DNA of 64,000 bases from an uncultured Lachnospiraceae bacterium. Lineage in GTDB: Bacteria > Bacillota > Clostridia > Lachnospirales > Lachnospiraceae. The notes below the pieces were generated by a model that did no database searches, was not told the DNA's origin, and saw nothing but the letters and a program-made list of their open reading frames with translations. Shown one piece after another: positions 17,210 through 25,483 of the stretch. Position numbers and translations under genes: made by a program. Location of the stretch: the NCBI GenBank assembly GCA_945919075.1, contig CAMEIX010000011.1:29112-93111 (forward strand), read 5' to 3'. Each line of letters starts with the position of its first letter. Positions within the stretch are counted from its first letter, which is position 1.

Positions 17210-17929
17210 ATGGACATTATTTTTCAGAAGACTTCATTAGATGATGAAATATCAAGCATGGTCAATCTTCTTTTATTAGGTAATGAGCATATCAGAGTAA
17301 AAAAATATATTTGTGAATACTTTGATCTGCCAATAGAAATAGTTTCCCAAAGGGATAAAGATGCTTTAGTAGAAATAATAACTCCAGTTATTATGACAGA
17401 GCAGGTAAACAATGCAAATGTGATAGACGAGAAAATTAAGATTATCGCTGCTTTGTGGGATACGAATAGTGAAAAAATAAATAAGATATTTTGTAATGTA
17501 TTTGAGAGTCCGCAGAATACGTCTGTAATAGAAGCGTTTATAAGTGTAAATTGTGTATGCCCATACGATTTTGAGAAAAAACGAATTTATATAAATTATA
17601 GAAAGTCCGGCGAGGAGATGCTGGAGGCTTGTGTTCATGAACTGATTCATTACTACTGGTTTGATAAATGGTATAAATTATTTTCGAAAAAATATGAGCA
17701 ATCTATTGTCTGGTCTTTCTCTGAAATAGCGGTTGACGCATTATTTTTCGAAACGGAACTAAAACAATATTGTGTCAGAGAATATCCGGCGCATAAGCAT
17801 TTTTATGAAATAAATTATAATGGTCAAAATATGATGGAGTATTTCAGAAATTTGTACAGAGATAATTCTATCGTCGAATTCATGCGATTGGGAATAGAAA
17901 TTATACAGAATCTCAATATAGAAATCTAA
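17210..17929 (+). CDS. HExxH protein, putative zinc metallopeptidase of unknown family
   Basis: 239 residues, clearly richer in A and T than the genes around it, which suggests recent acquisition. A central VHELIHYYWF (His143, Glu144, His147) followed by SEIAVD (Glu172) fits a gluzincin-type zinc site. No signal peptide or membrane helix is seen, so it is probably cytoplasmic. The N-terminal ~110 residues are helical and unrecognised. CAGGAGGG lies 7 nt before the ATG. It is 70 nt upstream of the reverse transcriptase on the same strand and may act with it. Confidence 0.62.
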   Translation: MDIIFQKTSLDDEISSMVNLLLLGNEHIRVKKYICEYFDLPIEIVSQRDKDALVEIITPVIMTEQVNNANVIDEKIKIIAALWDTNSEKINKIFCNVFESPQNTSVIEAFISVNCVCPYDFEKKRIYINYRKSGEEMLEACVHELIHYYWFDKWYKLFSKKYEQSIVWSFSEIAVDALFFETELKQYCVREYPAHKHFYEINYNGQNMMEYFRNLYRDNSIVEFMRLGIEIIQNLNIEI

Positions 17930-17999
17930 TGATTGCATATCGATACAAAACCCTTTAGTAGCCTTTAGCAATCTGTAGAAAAAGAAAGGTGGTGCGACT

Positions 18000-19259
18000 T
18001 TGGAAAAGATGATGGACCTGGCAATGAAGCCGGAATGCTGGAATAACTTCTTTACCTTTAAGAAGGAGCACCGCCTTCTTAGCACAAAAGAATTAAATGA
18101 GATGCAGGCTTTTGTAGATGAAAAACGCTATCTGTCCTGCGTAGAATCCTGGGAAAATCATACTTTTCCTTCCACCCTCCCGTTAAGACGGTCCATCAAC
18201 AAAATGGGAAGCGGCAAAAAACGGGTGGTCTACTCCTATCAGGGGGATGAAGGTCTGTTCCTTAAATTTATTGCCTTTAACCTCTTTCGCTATGATTATC
18301 TTTTTTCTTCCAATTGCTATGCCTTCCGCAGAAGCATCGGCGTAAAAGATGCCATCATGCGTTTACGTCTGACACCTGATTTATCGAAAAAGCATTGTCT
18401 GAAAATTGATATCAGTAATTATTTTAATTCCATTGATGTGAATCTGCTCCTAGGTAAACTTTCTTTTTTGCAAGAAGACGACCTCGCTTTGTATGAACTT
18501 TTTGAAAGAATATTAAAGAATGACAAGGTGGTGGATTCACATTCTAAAGACGATGGTAAGTCCGGTAACCTAAAAATCATACCTGACAAATGCCATGGTG
18601 TCATGGCAGGCACCCCTACCTCTGCTTTCTTTGCAAATCTTTATCTTGCCAGGGTGGACCAATTTTTTGAAAATGCAGGCATTCTATATTTCCGCTATTC
18701 CGATGACATACTGTTTTTCGCGGATACCCGTGAGGAGTTATTCACATACCGGGAAGTCCTGTATGACATGATCTCGAAACTGGGACTATCCGTAAATCCC
18801 GATAAGGTAAAAGTCTCTACCCCCGGAGAGGAGTTTGAATTTTTAGGCTTCTCTTACCGGGATGGCCGTATTGATCTTTCCCCTGCAACCATCCGCAAGA
18901 TGAAGAGCAAAATAAAGAGAAAGGCGGATGCACTGCGCCGCTGGCAGAGAAAAAAAGGGCTTACTCCGGACAAAGCCGCCATCGGTCTCATTAAGGCCAT
19001 GAATCACAAATTCTACGGAAACCCGGAAAACGATACCGACTCAAACGACTTCACCTGGTCCCGCTGGTTTTTTCCGAACCTGAATACCGACAAGGGATTA
19101 AAAGAAATCGACACCTATTTTCAGGAGTATATCCGTTATACGGTCACCGGACGCCATTACAAAGGAAATTACCGCATAAGTTATGAACAATTAAAAGAAT
19201 GGGGTTACAAAAGTCTGGTGCACGAATACTACGAAGCACAGAAAAACGGCAACGTTTAA
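18000..19259 (+). CDS. stand-alone reverse transcriptase, unassigned class
   Basis: 419 residues with ordered RT motifs: basic RVVYSY (~75-80), CLKIDISNYFNSID with catalytic Asp137, GTPTSAFFANLYL (204-216), FRYSDDILFFA with Asp235-Asp236, and FEFLGFSYRDGRIDL (~279-293). A C-terminal ~120-residue domain is basic and then aromatic (W-FFPNLN, EYIRY, YEQLKEWGY). No endonuclease, maturase zinc finger or retron NAxxH is visible. Translation appears to start at a TTG, with AAAGGTGG 7 nt upstream; an ATG occurs at 18009. It resembles group II-like or defence-type RTs, but I cannot place it. Confidence 0.85.
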   Translation: MEKMMDLAMKPECWNNFFTFKKEHRLLSTKELNEMQAFVDEKRYLSCVESWENHTFPSTLPLRRSINKMGSGKKRVVYSYQGDEGLFLKFIAFNLFRYDYLFSSNCYAFRRSIGVKDAIMRLRLTPDLSKKHCLKIDISNYFNSIDVNLLLGKLSFLQEDDLALYELFERILKNDKVVDSHSKDDGKSGNLKIIPDKCHGVMAGTPTSAFFANLYLARVDQFFENAGILYFRYSDDILFFADTREELFTYREVLYDMISKLGLSVNPDKVKVSTPGEEFEFLGFSYRDGRIDLSPATIRKMKSKIKRKADALRRWQRKKGLTPDKAAIGLIKAMNHKFYGNPENDTDSNDFTWSRWFFPNLNTDKGLKEIDTYFQEYIRYTVTGRHYKGNYRISYEQLKEWGYKSLVHEYYEAQKNGNV

Positions 19260-19276
19260 TACGCTGCCGTTTTATT
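19243..19276. terminator. bidirectional terminator between RT and S41 gene
   Basis: AAAACGGCAACG (19243-19254) pairs with 19262-19273 with one mismatch around a short loop. T-runs follow on both strands, so it can end the reverse transcriptase on the plus strand, overlapping its last codons, and the S41 protease on the minus strand. Confidence 0.85.
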
Positions 19277-19286
19277 GTTCAATCTC

Positions 19287-20930
19287 TTATTTTAACAGGT
19301 TCTCCACCACGTAGTTGAGTGCATAGTCCTCTCCGTCATCAAAGAGACTATAAACAGCTGCACTGTCAAGCGGAATCTGCACATCAAATGCTACATTGGA
19401 TTTATGATCCTTTCCGGTATCAATGTAGATTTCTCCGTTTTCATCCAGCGAAGGAACCGAAGAAAAGGTAAGAACTCCTCCTGCTGCCACAGTGGAGCAG
19501 ATTGCCTGACCGCTTGCATTACTTTTCGTAAACCCGGTTACTGTCACATTATCCATGTCACCCATTACCTGCACAAAATGGTCTCCCGCACTGATACATT
19601 GCCCATTTACCAGAAGAATAATCTTCCTGTCTCCCCAAAGGTTTTCACCCGTAAAACTAATGGGGTCACAAACAAGATATTTCCCGGTTGTTTCCTCTTT
19701 CATAAACTTGCAGGTCTTCTCATCTAATACTGCACTCTGGCAATAGAAATGAGATTCTTCACTTCCCAAAAGCTCTGCCATAGCCATAATCATCTGAGGA
19801 GAACCGCCACCATTACATCTAAGGTCAATAATCAGATTTTTCATTCCCGCTTCACGATATTTCAAAATCTGCTGTCGAAATTCTTCCTTAAATTGTGAAT
19901 GATCCCCATTCATATAGGATTTCTGGTCGTAACTCATCCCCTTAATCCGATAAAGTACCGTATCCTCATTTACCACATGGAAAGTTAAAGTTCCGATGTT
20001 CATCCCCTGATCGATGGTCTCAAGGGTTGCTTTGAAACGTTCGTAATAATATCCCTGTGCCTGTAACCTTACCTGCTTCGCATTTCCATCCTTATCGACA
20101 AAATCCACCATCACCTGCTCGTCACCCATTCCGGCAACAGCGAGCATATTATAAAATTCCTCATTCCCTGCATCCGGCATATTCATAAACGGATACGGAA
20201 AGTCTTTTGCCAGTTCTTTAGGGTCTTTTCCATCCCACAAAGTAACAATCGCACCATTATAAAGTCCTGCTTTTTGGGCTTCGCTTCCGCTCTCCACGTT
20301 GGCTGCTGCCACACGCCCGTCAGAAAGAAGGACCAGGGAAAGTCCGAAGTCATTCCCGTATGCCCGGTTTCCTGCTTCCTTTGTTATCTCCTCATCTTCT
20401 GTACTGTAATACACATGTCCGTCATAAAATTCTCCGGTAAATTCCACCCATGCAAGAAGATTTTCCACTTTGTCATGATTCTTATTTGCACTTTCAAACT
20501 TGGCACGATATTTCTCATGCAGTAAATCCCAATCGATTCCCTTATGCTCCGTCAGACAATAATGTTCCCTCATAGTTGCAAATGCGTTTTCAAATTCTGC
20601 CACAAAGTCCGGCATCCGATATCCCGGATACACATTGCAAAGCAGGATGGCGAAGGCCGTTAATCCCGCACCAATCAGACAGGTAATCCTTCTTATTGAT
20701 ACCTTTTCATATAAAAATCCGGCTGCGACCAATACCGCAGCAATATAGGCAGGTATCAGTGCCACCTCAAAACCTGCAAGCCATACAAAGAAAAATACAA
20801 TAAGTGCGGGAATCAGGTATAAAAGCTTCCACATACTGCTTTTTACTTTCTCCGCATACCCGGCGAGGAAAAATAATCCGACGGCAGACATTATCAAAAT
20901 TACAACCATTTGCAAATCATTCGTTATCAT
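19287..20930 (-). CDS. membrane-anchored S41-family peptidase
   Basis: 547 residues. Four or so membrane helices occupy residues 5-110, followed by an extracellular tail-specific protease part: a PDZ-like region (VSGSEAQ...-type: VESGSEAQKAGLYNGAIV) and the S41 core with LIIDLRCNGGGSPQ and the nucleophile region LVNGQCISAGDHFVQVM. The Ser of ISAGD is the expected nucleophile. It is the last gene after two ABC-2 permeases, an ATPase and a two-component system, and probably shares their regulation. The substrate is unknown. Confidence 0.85.
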   Translation of the reverse strand: MITNDLQMVVILIMSAVGLFFLAGYAEKVKSSMWKLLYLIPALIVFFFVWLAGFEVALIPAYIAAVLVAAGFLYEKVSIRRITCLIGAGLTAFAILLCNVYPGYRMPDFVAEFENAFATMREHYCLTEHKGIDWDLLHEKYRAKFESANKNHDKVENLLAWVEFTGEFYDGHVYYSTEDEEITKEAGNRAYGNDFGLSLVLLSDGRVAAANVESGSEAQKAGLYNGAIVTLWDGKDPKELAKDFPYPFMNMPDAGNEEFYNMLAVAGMGDEQVMVDFVDKDGNAKQVRLQAQGYYYERFKATLETIDQGMNIGTLTFHVVNEDTVLYRIKGMSYDQKSYMNGDHSQFKEEFRQQILKYREAGMKNLIIDLRCNGGGSPQMIMAMAELLGSEESHFYCQSAVLDEKTCKFMKEETTGKYLVCDPISFTGENLWGDRKIILLVNGQCISAGDHFVQVMGDMDNVTVTGFTKSNASGQAICSTVAAGGVLTFSSVPSLDENGEIYIDTGKDHKSNVAFDVQIPLDSAAVYSLFDDGEDYALNYVVENLLK

Positions 20931-20942
20931 TTTCCCTGCCTC

Positions 20943-21725
20943 CTATTTTAAGTCATCTTTTTCAAAGAATTTATAGCCAATCCACAAGAACACAGCACCT
21001 GCCAGTACCGAAATGATAATGGTCAATACAGCAACCTTACTATCCACCATGGACTCATAGACAGAAAACTGTTTTAAGTCCTTCATCCTGTAGGTACTCC
21101 AGCCATCAAAACGGAATAGCTGCAGGAGATTGCTGCCGGAAATCAGATAGGGACATCCAAGCGCTTTCATTCCTCCTATCATTCCCACAATAACCGTCAC
21201 GACGAATCCTATAACCGATGCCAGCAGTCCGTTCTTTACGATGCAGGTAAGTAGAATCATCTCACAGGATACTTTCATAAGTGGAAACATACATAAAACA
21301 ACTCTTAATACCATCCCCGTAAATGTAATCGCATCCCCCCAATATCCCATTGCCGCAAAGGCGACAAGCGGGATAATCATCAAAATCAATGCGCTAATCA
21401 GAGAAACACCGATTGCCGCAACAGCCCTCCCCAAAAAGACATCTTTTCTGGAGTGACCACTTAAAAGTTCGTGATTGATTGTTCTGTCCGCAAAATCATT
21501 TCCACATATTTCTGCAGTTGCAATCACGATAAAAATCACTACAAAACTAAGAAGATTTCCGTATTCTCCACCGACAATAAACTCGCTTAAGCCTTCGAAC
21601 CCGTCATCCAGGATAACATTCACATAAATAATCAGAAAATTAAAAGCTAACAATATAGGAAGTAGTTTCTTCCAGATATAGGGTAATTTCATTTGGTAAA
21701 ATTGTGATTTCAGAATGCTTTTCAT
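20943..21725 (-). CDS. ABC-2 permease, distal subunit
   Basis: 260 residues with about six helices, beginning MKSILKSQFYQMKLPYIWKKLLPILLAF. It is similar in layout to the next permease upstream (AQCYQLKKDRFTICALL) and has the NDFADRTINHELLSGHSRKDVFLGR segment that marks lantibiotic-immunity or bacitracin-type ABC-2 permeases. It likely pairs with the other permease and the ATPase at 22613-23533 in a peptide-resistance or export complex. Confidence 0.85.
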   Translation of the reverse strand: MKSILKSQFYQMKLPYIWKKLLPILLAFNFLIIYVNVILDDGFEGLSEFIVGGEYGNLLSFVVIFIVIATAEICGNDFADRTINHELLSGHSRKDVFLGRAVAAIGVSLISALILMIIPLVAFAAMGYWGDAITFTGMVLRVVLCMFPLMKVSCEMILLTCIVKNGLLASVIGFVVTVIVGMIGGMKALGCPYLISGSNLLQLFRFDGWSTYRMKDLKQFSVYESMVDSKVAVLTIIISVLAGAVFLWIGYKFFEKDDLK

Positions 21726-21789
21726 GTTTCTCTCCTTTGCCTGTTCCTCCCTGGAGGGAAAAGAACCTGTGCCTATATGGGCCTTCCCT

Positions 21790-22569
21790 TTATTTCATAT
21801 CTGATTTCTTAAAAGACAGGTATGCCAAAACCAGAAAAAGGGTTCCTAATGCAGCGGAACTAATAAGCAGATTCCGGACAACAACCGGGGATAACTCAGA
21901 AATCAAAAAATTAACTTCCTTTCCGCCCACGAATACGTTTTTTGAATTTGAATAGGATAAAAGCTCCAACATTTCATTGAAAGAAGACGTCCACAATATG
22001 TTTTCATTATTCTCAATAAGTGAGGATGGCATAGCCAGGATTCCTATCCCAAAATAGCCGAAAACCATTGTAATATAACTGTTTCGAATAAGAAAAGACA
22101 AAAGAATAAACTCGGCTACCATTCGCAATAGCACTGCATATTCCAATAAAATGCGAAACAAAGTGTCCGACATATTCAGATTGGGGCCCCAGCCGCCCAT
22201 CATCACGCCGTACAAAACCGGTACGCCCCACAAAAATGTGAATACTACCGGGCACAAAGCATAACTCAACAGGCTTCTTGCTCCAAAAACCTCACCACGC
22301 TTATGTCCGAAAGCCACTTCGTAATTAATCGTTTTATCCTGAAAATCCCATGCACAGATTCTGGCTGTGAGAATCAATGTAATCAGTAATGCAAATACAC
22401 CTAACATTTCTGAGGAAGCATAAAACATCATTCCACCATTTATGTCTTCCATGCCCATTGCAGTATTTATGACAAACGCGGTATAAATTCCCGCACAGAA
22501 TAGCAGTGCACATATGGTAAACCGGTCCTTTTTCAACTGGTAGCACTGTGCCTTCATTATATTCCACAT
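21790..22569 (-). CDS. ABC-2 permease, proximal subunit
   Basis: 259 residues, about six helices, with the conserved WDFQDKTINYEVAFGHKRGEVFGAR segment matching its neighbour. Such duplicated permeases usually form a heterodimer with one ATPase. It lies 43 nt downstream of the ATPase gene. The role in antimicrobial-peptide response is inferred from the two-component system upstream. Confidence 0.85.
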   Translation of the reverse strand: MWNIMKAQCYQLKKDRFTICALLFCAGIYTAFVINTAMGMEDINGGMMFYASSEMLGVFALLITLILTARICAWDFQDKTINYEVAFGHKRGEVFGARSLLSYALCPVVFTFLWGVPVLYGVMMGGWGPNLNMSDTLFRILLEYAVLLRMVAEFILLSFLIRNSYITMVFGYFGIGILAMPSSLIENNENILWTSSFNEMLELLSYSNSKNVFVGGKEVNFLISELSPVVVRNLLISSAALGTLFLVLAYLSFKKSDMK

Positions 22570-22612
22570 AACCCGTCCTCACTTTTTCTGACAATTCCAT
22601 TCTTCTTTGCTT

Positions 22613-23533
22613 TTATTCCTTGGGGTCGGCAACCATTTGCATGTAATATGCTTCCAGGTTTGCCTCATTCATACCAAGCTCTAAAGGAATTACACCACTC
22701 TCAAAGAGTGTCTTAGAAACCGTCTTAATATCATTCAATTTCTCATAGAGCCGGATACTGCCATCCTCTGCTACGTCCACATTTTTGATGTCCAGTTTTT
22801 CCTGCAGGCAGGTAAGTGCTAACGGATCATTGTCGGTATGAATCCGATAGTACTGCTTACATTCTTCAGAAAGTTCCTCAGACGTAATCTTTTTAATGAT
22901 TTCTCCGTGATGGATAAACACATAATCTGTACAAAGAAGACTGAGTTCACTTAAGATATGAGAGGAAATAATGATGGTCATATGTTTTTCCCGATTCAGT
23001 TTCAAAAGCAGTTCCCGGATTTCCACAATTCCTTCCGGGTCCAGTCCGTTAATAGGCTCATCCAAAACCATAATTTCAGGTTTGGACATAAGCGCCGTAC
23101 CGATTCCCAGTCTCTGTTTCATACCAAGGGAAAAATTCTTAACCATCTTTTTTCCTGTATGGTCAAGCCCTACGGTTTTTAGAATTTCGTCCACAATCTC
23201 TTTATTCGGAATCCCTTTCTGCAGCCGGTTCTTCTCCAGATTCTCCCTGGCGGAGAGATTTTCTTTTGCATAGGGTGTCTCAATCATGAAACTCATACGT
23301 CCTCTGGCTTCCACCAGATCCTTCTCATCGGATTTCCCATAGATACTGATACTACCTCCTGTGGGAATCACCAGTCCTCCCATCATTTTCATAATCGTGG
23401 TTTTACCGGCTCCGTTAGGACCGATGAGCCCCACAATGGAGCCTTCCTTTATCTCAAAGCTCACATCCTTAATGACCTTGTTTTTCATGTACTGTTTTAC
23501 TAAGTTCTTAATTTCTATTACATTGCCTGCCAT
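22613..23533 (-). CDS. ABC transporter ATP-binding subunit (BcrA/LanF-like)
   Basis: About 306 residues. It shows Walker A GPNGAGKTT, NFSLGMKQRLGIGTALMSKPE for the signature, Walker B IMVLDEPINGLDPEG and SSHILSEL for the H-loop, a set typical of BcrA/LanF ATPases that confer peptide resistance. The true start is 23533, with GGGGAG 8 nt upstream, rather than 36 nt earlier. The gene follows the histidine kinase after 125 nt that contain no evident terminator. Confidence 0.92.
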   Translation of the reverse strand: MAGNVIEIKNLVKQYMKNKVIKDVSFEIKEGSIVGLIGPNGAGKTTIMKMMGGLVIPTGGSISIYGKSDEKDLVEARGRMSFMIETPYAKENLSARENLEKNRLQKGIPNKEIVDEILKTVGLDHTGKKMVKNFSLGMKQRLGIGTALMSKPEIMVLDEPINGLDPEGIVEIRELLLKLNREKHMTIIISSHILSELSLLCTDYVFIHHGEIIKKITSEELSEECKQYYRIHTDNDPLALTCLQEKLDIKNVDVAEDGSIRLYEKLNDIKTVSKTLFESGVIPLELGMNEANLEAYYMQMVADPKE

Positions 23534-23694
23534 AGTTTCTCCCCTCTCCGTCCTCTTTGTTCTTATCATAAAAGCAAATCTTAAAGAATTTCTTAAATCC
23601 TTAAATTTTTTTCAAAAAAATACCAACCTCCAATTGTTAGATATCAGGTCCAACTCTTGGGGTCGGTACATTCTACGTGACAGCCCGGTCTTCT

Positions 23695-24711
23695 CTATTC
23701 TGCAACGGGATAGAAAATCTCGATGTCGAGAATCTCCTTTACTCCATTGGGGGCTGCTTCCGTTCCTATGGTTACTTCTGATTTGATGGCTGCTTCCGGT
23801 TTGATGGTGGCTTTCACCCGGGCTCTCTGTTTTTCAGCAAGCAGTTTGACAATATAAAGCCCCAATCCCCCGACACCGCCACCGGTTCTGGCTTTGTCCC
23901 CCCTGTAGGTTCTTTCAAAAATATGCTCCGTATCAGGAACATTTCCGGGGTCAACCGGATTTGCAAAACTTATTTTTACTGCTCGTTTATTCGTTTCTTC
24001 CTCCCATGTTTCTTCTATGGAAAAGGAGAAGCCTTCCTTCGTGTGCCTCATGATATTATTCAATAAATTACCAAACATTCGGGATAGAAGCTGCTCATCC
24101 GCCATAATAAACAAACTTTTGGGAGGCAGAATGATATTCGGTTCTATTCCTTTTTCCCGAATTACCGCTTCCTGATCCACAAAAAACTGGGCGGCAAAAT
24201 TTGTCAAATCCATGCGCTTTAGAGGTACATCATTCAACTCACTTTCATAAAAAGAAAGTTCAAAGAACTCGTCAATCATGGTCCTTAGAGTATCCGTCTT
24301 TTCACTGCATATCCTGACATATTCCAGGTCCTTAGCGGATAACTGTCCATCCAACATAAGTCGCTGCAAATTCCCCTTCATCACGGTAACCGGAGTCCGA
24401 AGATCATGCGCAATATCCGAAACAGACTGCTGAAGCTGCTTCCTGGAGCGCTCGACCTCCAGCTTCAACTCCTTCTGGTAATCCAGACTTTTATTATATT
24501 CGCTTGCAAGTTTCGTCAGGTCCTCATCCATAAGAGTGACCGACATCTGTTTATTATAGGACCCGTCGCGATTTTTGATTAACTCCTTCGTCATCCTGCG
24601 CATCTGGACTTTTATTGTCACCAGTCTCACCGCCAGAATACAAATTCCCACAAGAAGAAGTCCAATCACTACGATCGTCCATATAAGATTATTTTTAATA
24701 AAGGCATCCAA
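23695..24711 (-). CDS. sensor histidine kinase (short, two-helix or one-helix input)
   Basis: 338 residues: one N-terminal helix (LIWTIVVIGLLLVGICILAVRLV), a linker, then HisKA with VSDIAHDLRTPVTVMKGNL and HATPase with LLNNIMRHTKEG, TGGGVGGLGLYIVKLL. The small extracellular part suggests that it senses within the membrane or through the ABC transporter, as BceS-like kinases do. A C-terminal repeat of short ATI/VTIGTEAA residues is low complexity. It is encoded 30 nt after the response regulator. Confidence 0.9.
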   Translation of the reverse strand: MDAFIKNNLIWTIVVIGLLLVGICILAVRLVTIKVQMRRMTKELIKNRDGSYNKQMSVTLMDEDLTKLASEYNKSLDYQKELKLEVERSRKQLQQSVSDIAHDLRTPVTVMKGNLQRLMLDGQLSAKDLEYVRICSEKTDTLRTMIDEFFELSFYESELNDVPLKRMDLTNFAAQFFVDQEAVIREKGIEPNIILPPKSLFIMADEQLLSRMFGNLLNNIMRHTKEGFSFSIEETWEEETNKRAVKISFANPVDPGNVPDTEHIFERTYRGDKARTGGGVGGLGLYIVKLLAEKQRARVKATIKPEAAIKSEVTIGTEAAPNGVKEILDIEIFYPVAE

Positions 24712-24741
24712 AATGCAATCTCCTTTAAGAGTTACTGTCCG

Positions 24742-25419
24742 CTAATACTCTTTTAACCTGTACCCGATTCCCCAGACCGTTTCAATATATTCCTGTCCGG
24801 TTTCCTTCTTCAGCTTACTTCTGAGGTTACTCATATGCACATTAATCGTATTATCTTCATAATAATACACGTCCTGCCAGACCGTTTCATAAAGGTTCGC
24901 TTTGGAAAAAGTCTTTTTCGGATTTTCCATCAGAAGTTTCAAGAGGAGCCATTCTTTTTGCGTGAGAGATATATTTTTGTCCCGGAACACCACGCGATTC
25001 TCATCCGGGTATAAAACCAGATCTTTGCATTGATAAATTTTGGACTTTTCTTCCTCTTCCGGCATAGTACGCCGCAGTACCACTTCCATTCGGACCAGTA
25101 CCTCATTTAAGTCAAAAGGCTTTAATATGTAATCATCCGCCCCCATCCGAAGCACTTCCAGTCTGGTTTCCATCATGGACTTTGCCGACAGCACGATTAC
25201 CGGAACTTTGGAAAACTCCCGAAGCTCCCTTACCAGAATTTCCCCCGGCTTAAAAGGTAACATCAAATCCATTAAGATTAAGTCATATTCCTCTTTCAGT
25301 TTCCGGGATGCCTCCCGTCCGTCGAATACAGAGATAACTTCATATCCCTGCTCCTCCAGAAAAGAGGACAGCATCTTATTAATTTCCTTATCATCTTCTA
25401 CGACTAAGATTCGTTTCAT
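24742..25419 (-). CDS. OmpR-family response regulator
   Basis: 225 residues: a receiver domain with acidic pocket VEDD and phospho-acceptor Asp in YDLILMDLMLPF, a Lys in ILKPFD, then a winged-helix DNA-binding domain (LTQKEWLLLKLLMENPKKTFSKANLYE, NTINVHMSNLRSKL). It likely activates the downstream kinase, ABC-2 and S41 genes. It starts the operon; 64 nt separate it from the M56 gene upstream on the same strand. Confidence 0.93.
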   Translation of the reverse strand: MKRILVVEDDKEINKMLSSFLEEQGYEVISVFDGREASRKLKEEYDLILMDLMLPFKPGEILVRELREFSKVPVIVLSAKSMMETRLEVLRMGADDYILKPFDLNEVLVRMEVVLRRTMPEEEEKSKIYQCKDLVLYPDENRVVFRDKNISLTQKEWLLLKLLMENPKKTFSKANLYETVWQDVYYYEDNTINVHMSNLRSKLKKETGQEYIETVWGIGYRLKEY

Positions 25420-25483
25420 TGAAAAACTTCCCTTTTGTACTATATAAATCTAATCATACCATAAAACTTTGCGCATGAGTAGC

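Noticed and set aside
17931..19259. Retron with msr/msd upstream of the RT
   Set aside because: Only 70 nt separate the genes, the inverted pair is 6 bp, and the RT lacks the NAxxH and proper VTG retron positions; a VTG near residue 382 lies too far downstream.
18000..19259. Group II intron with encoded protein
   Set aside because: No domain V-like hairpin, no maturase or endonuclease domain and no exon junctions were seen around the RT.
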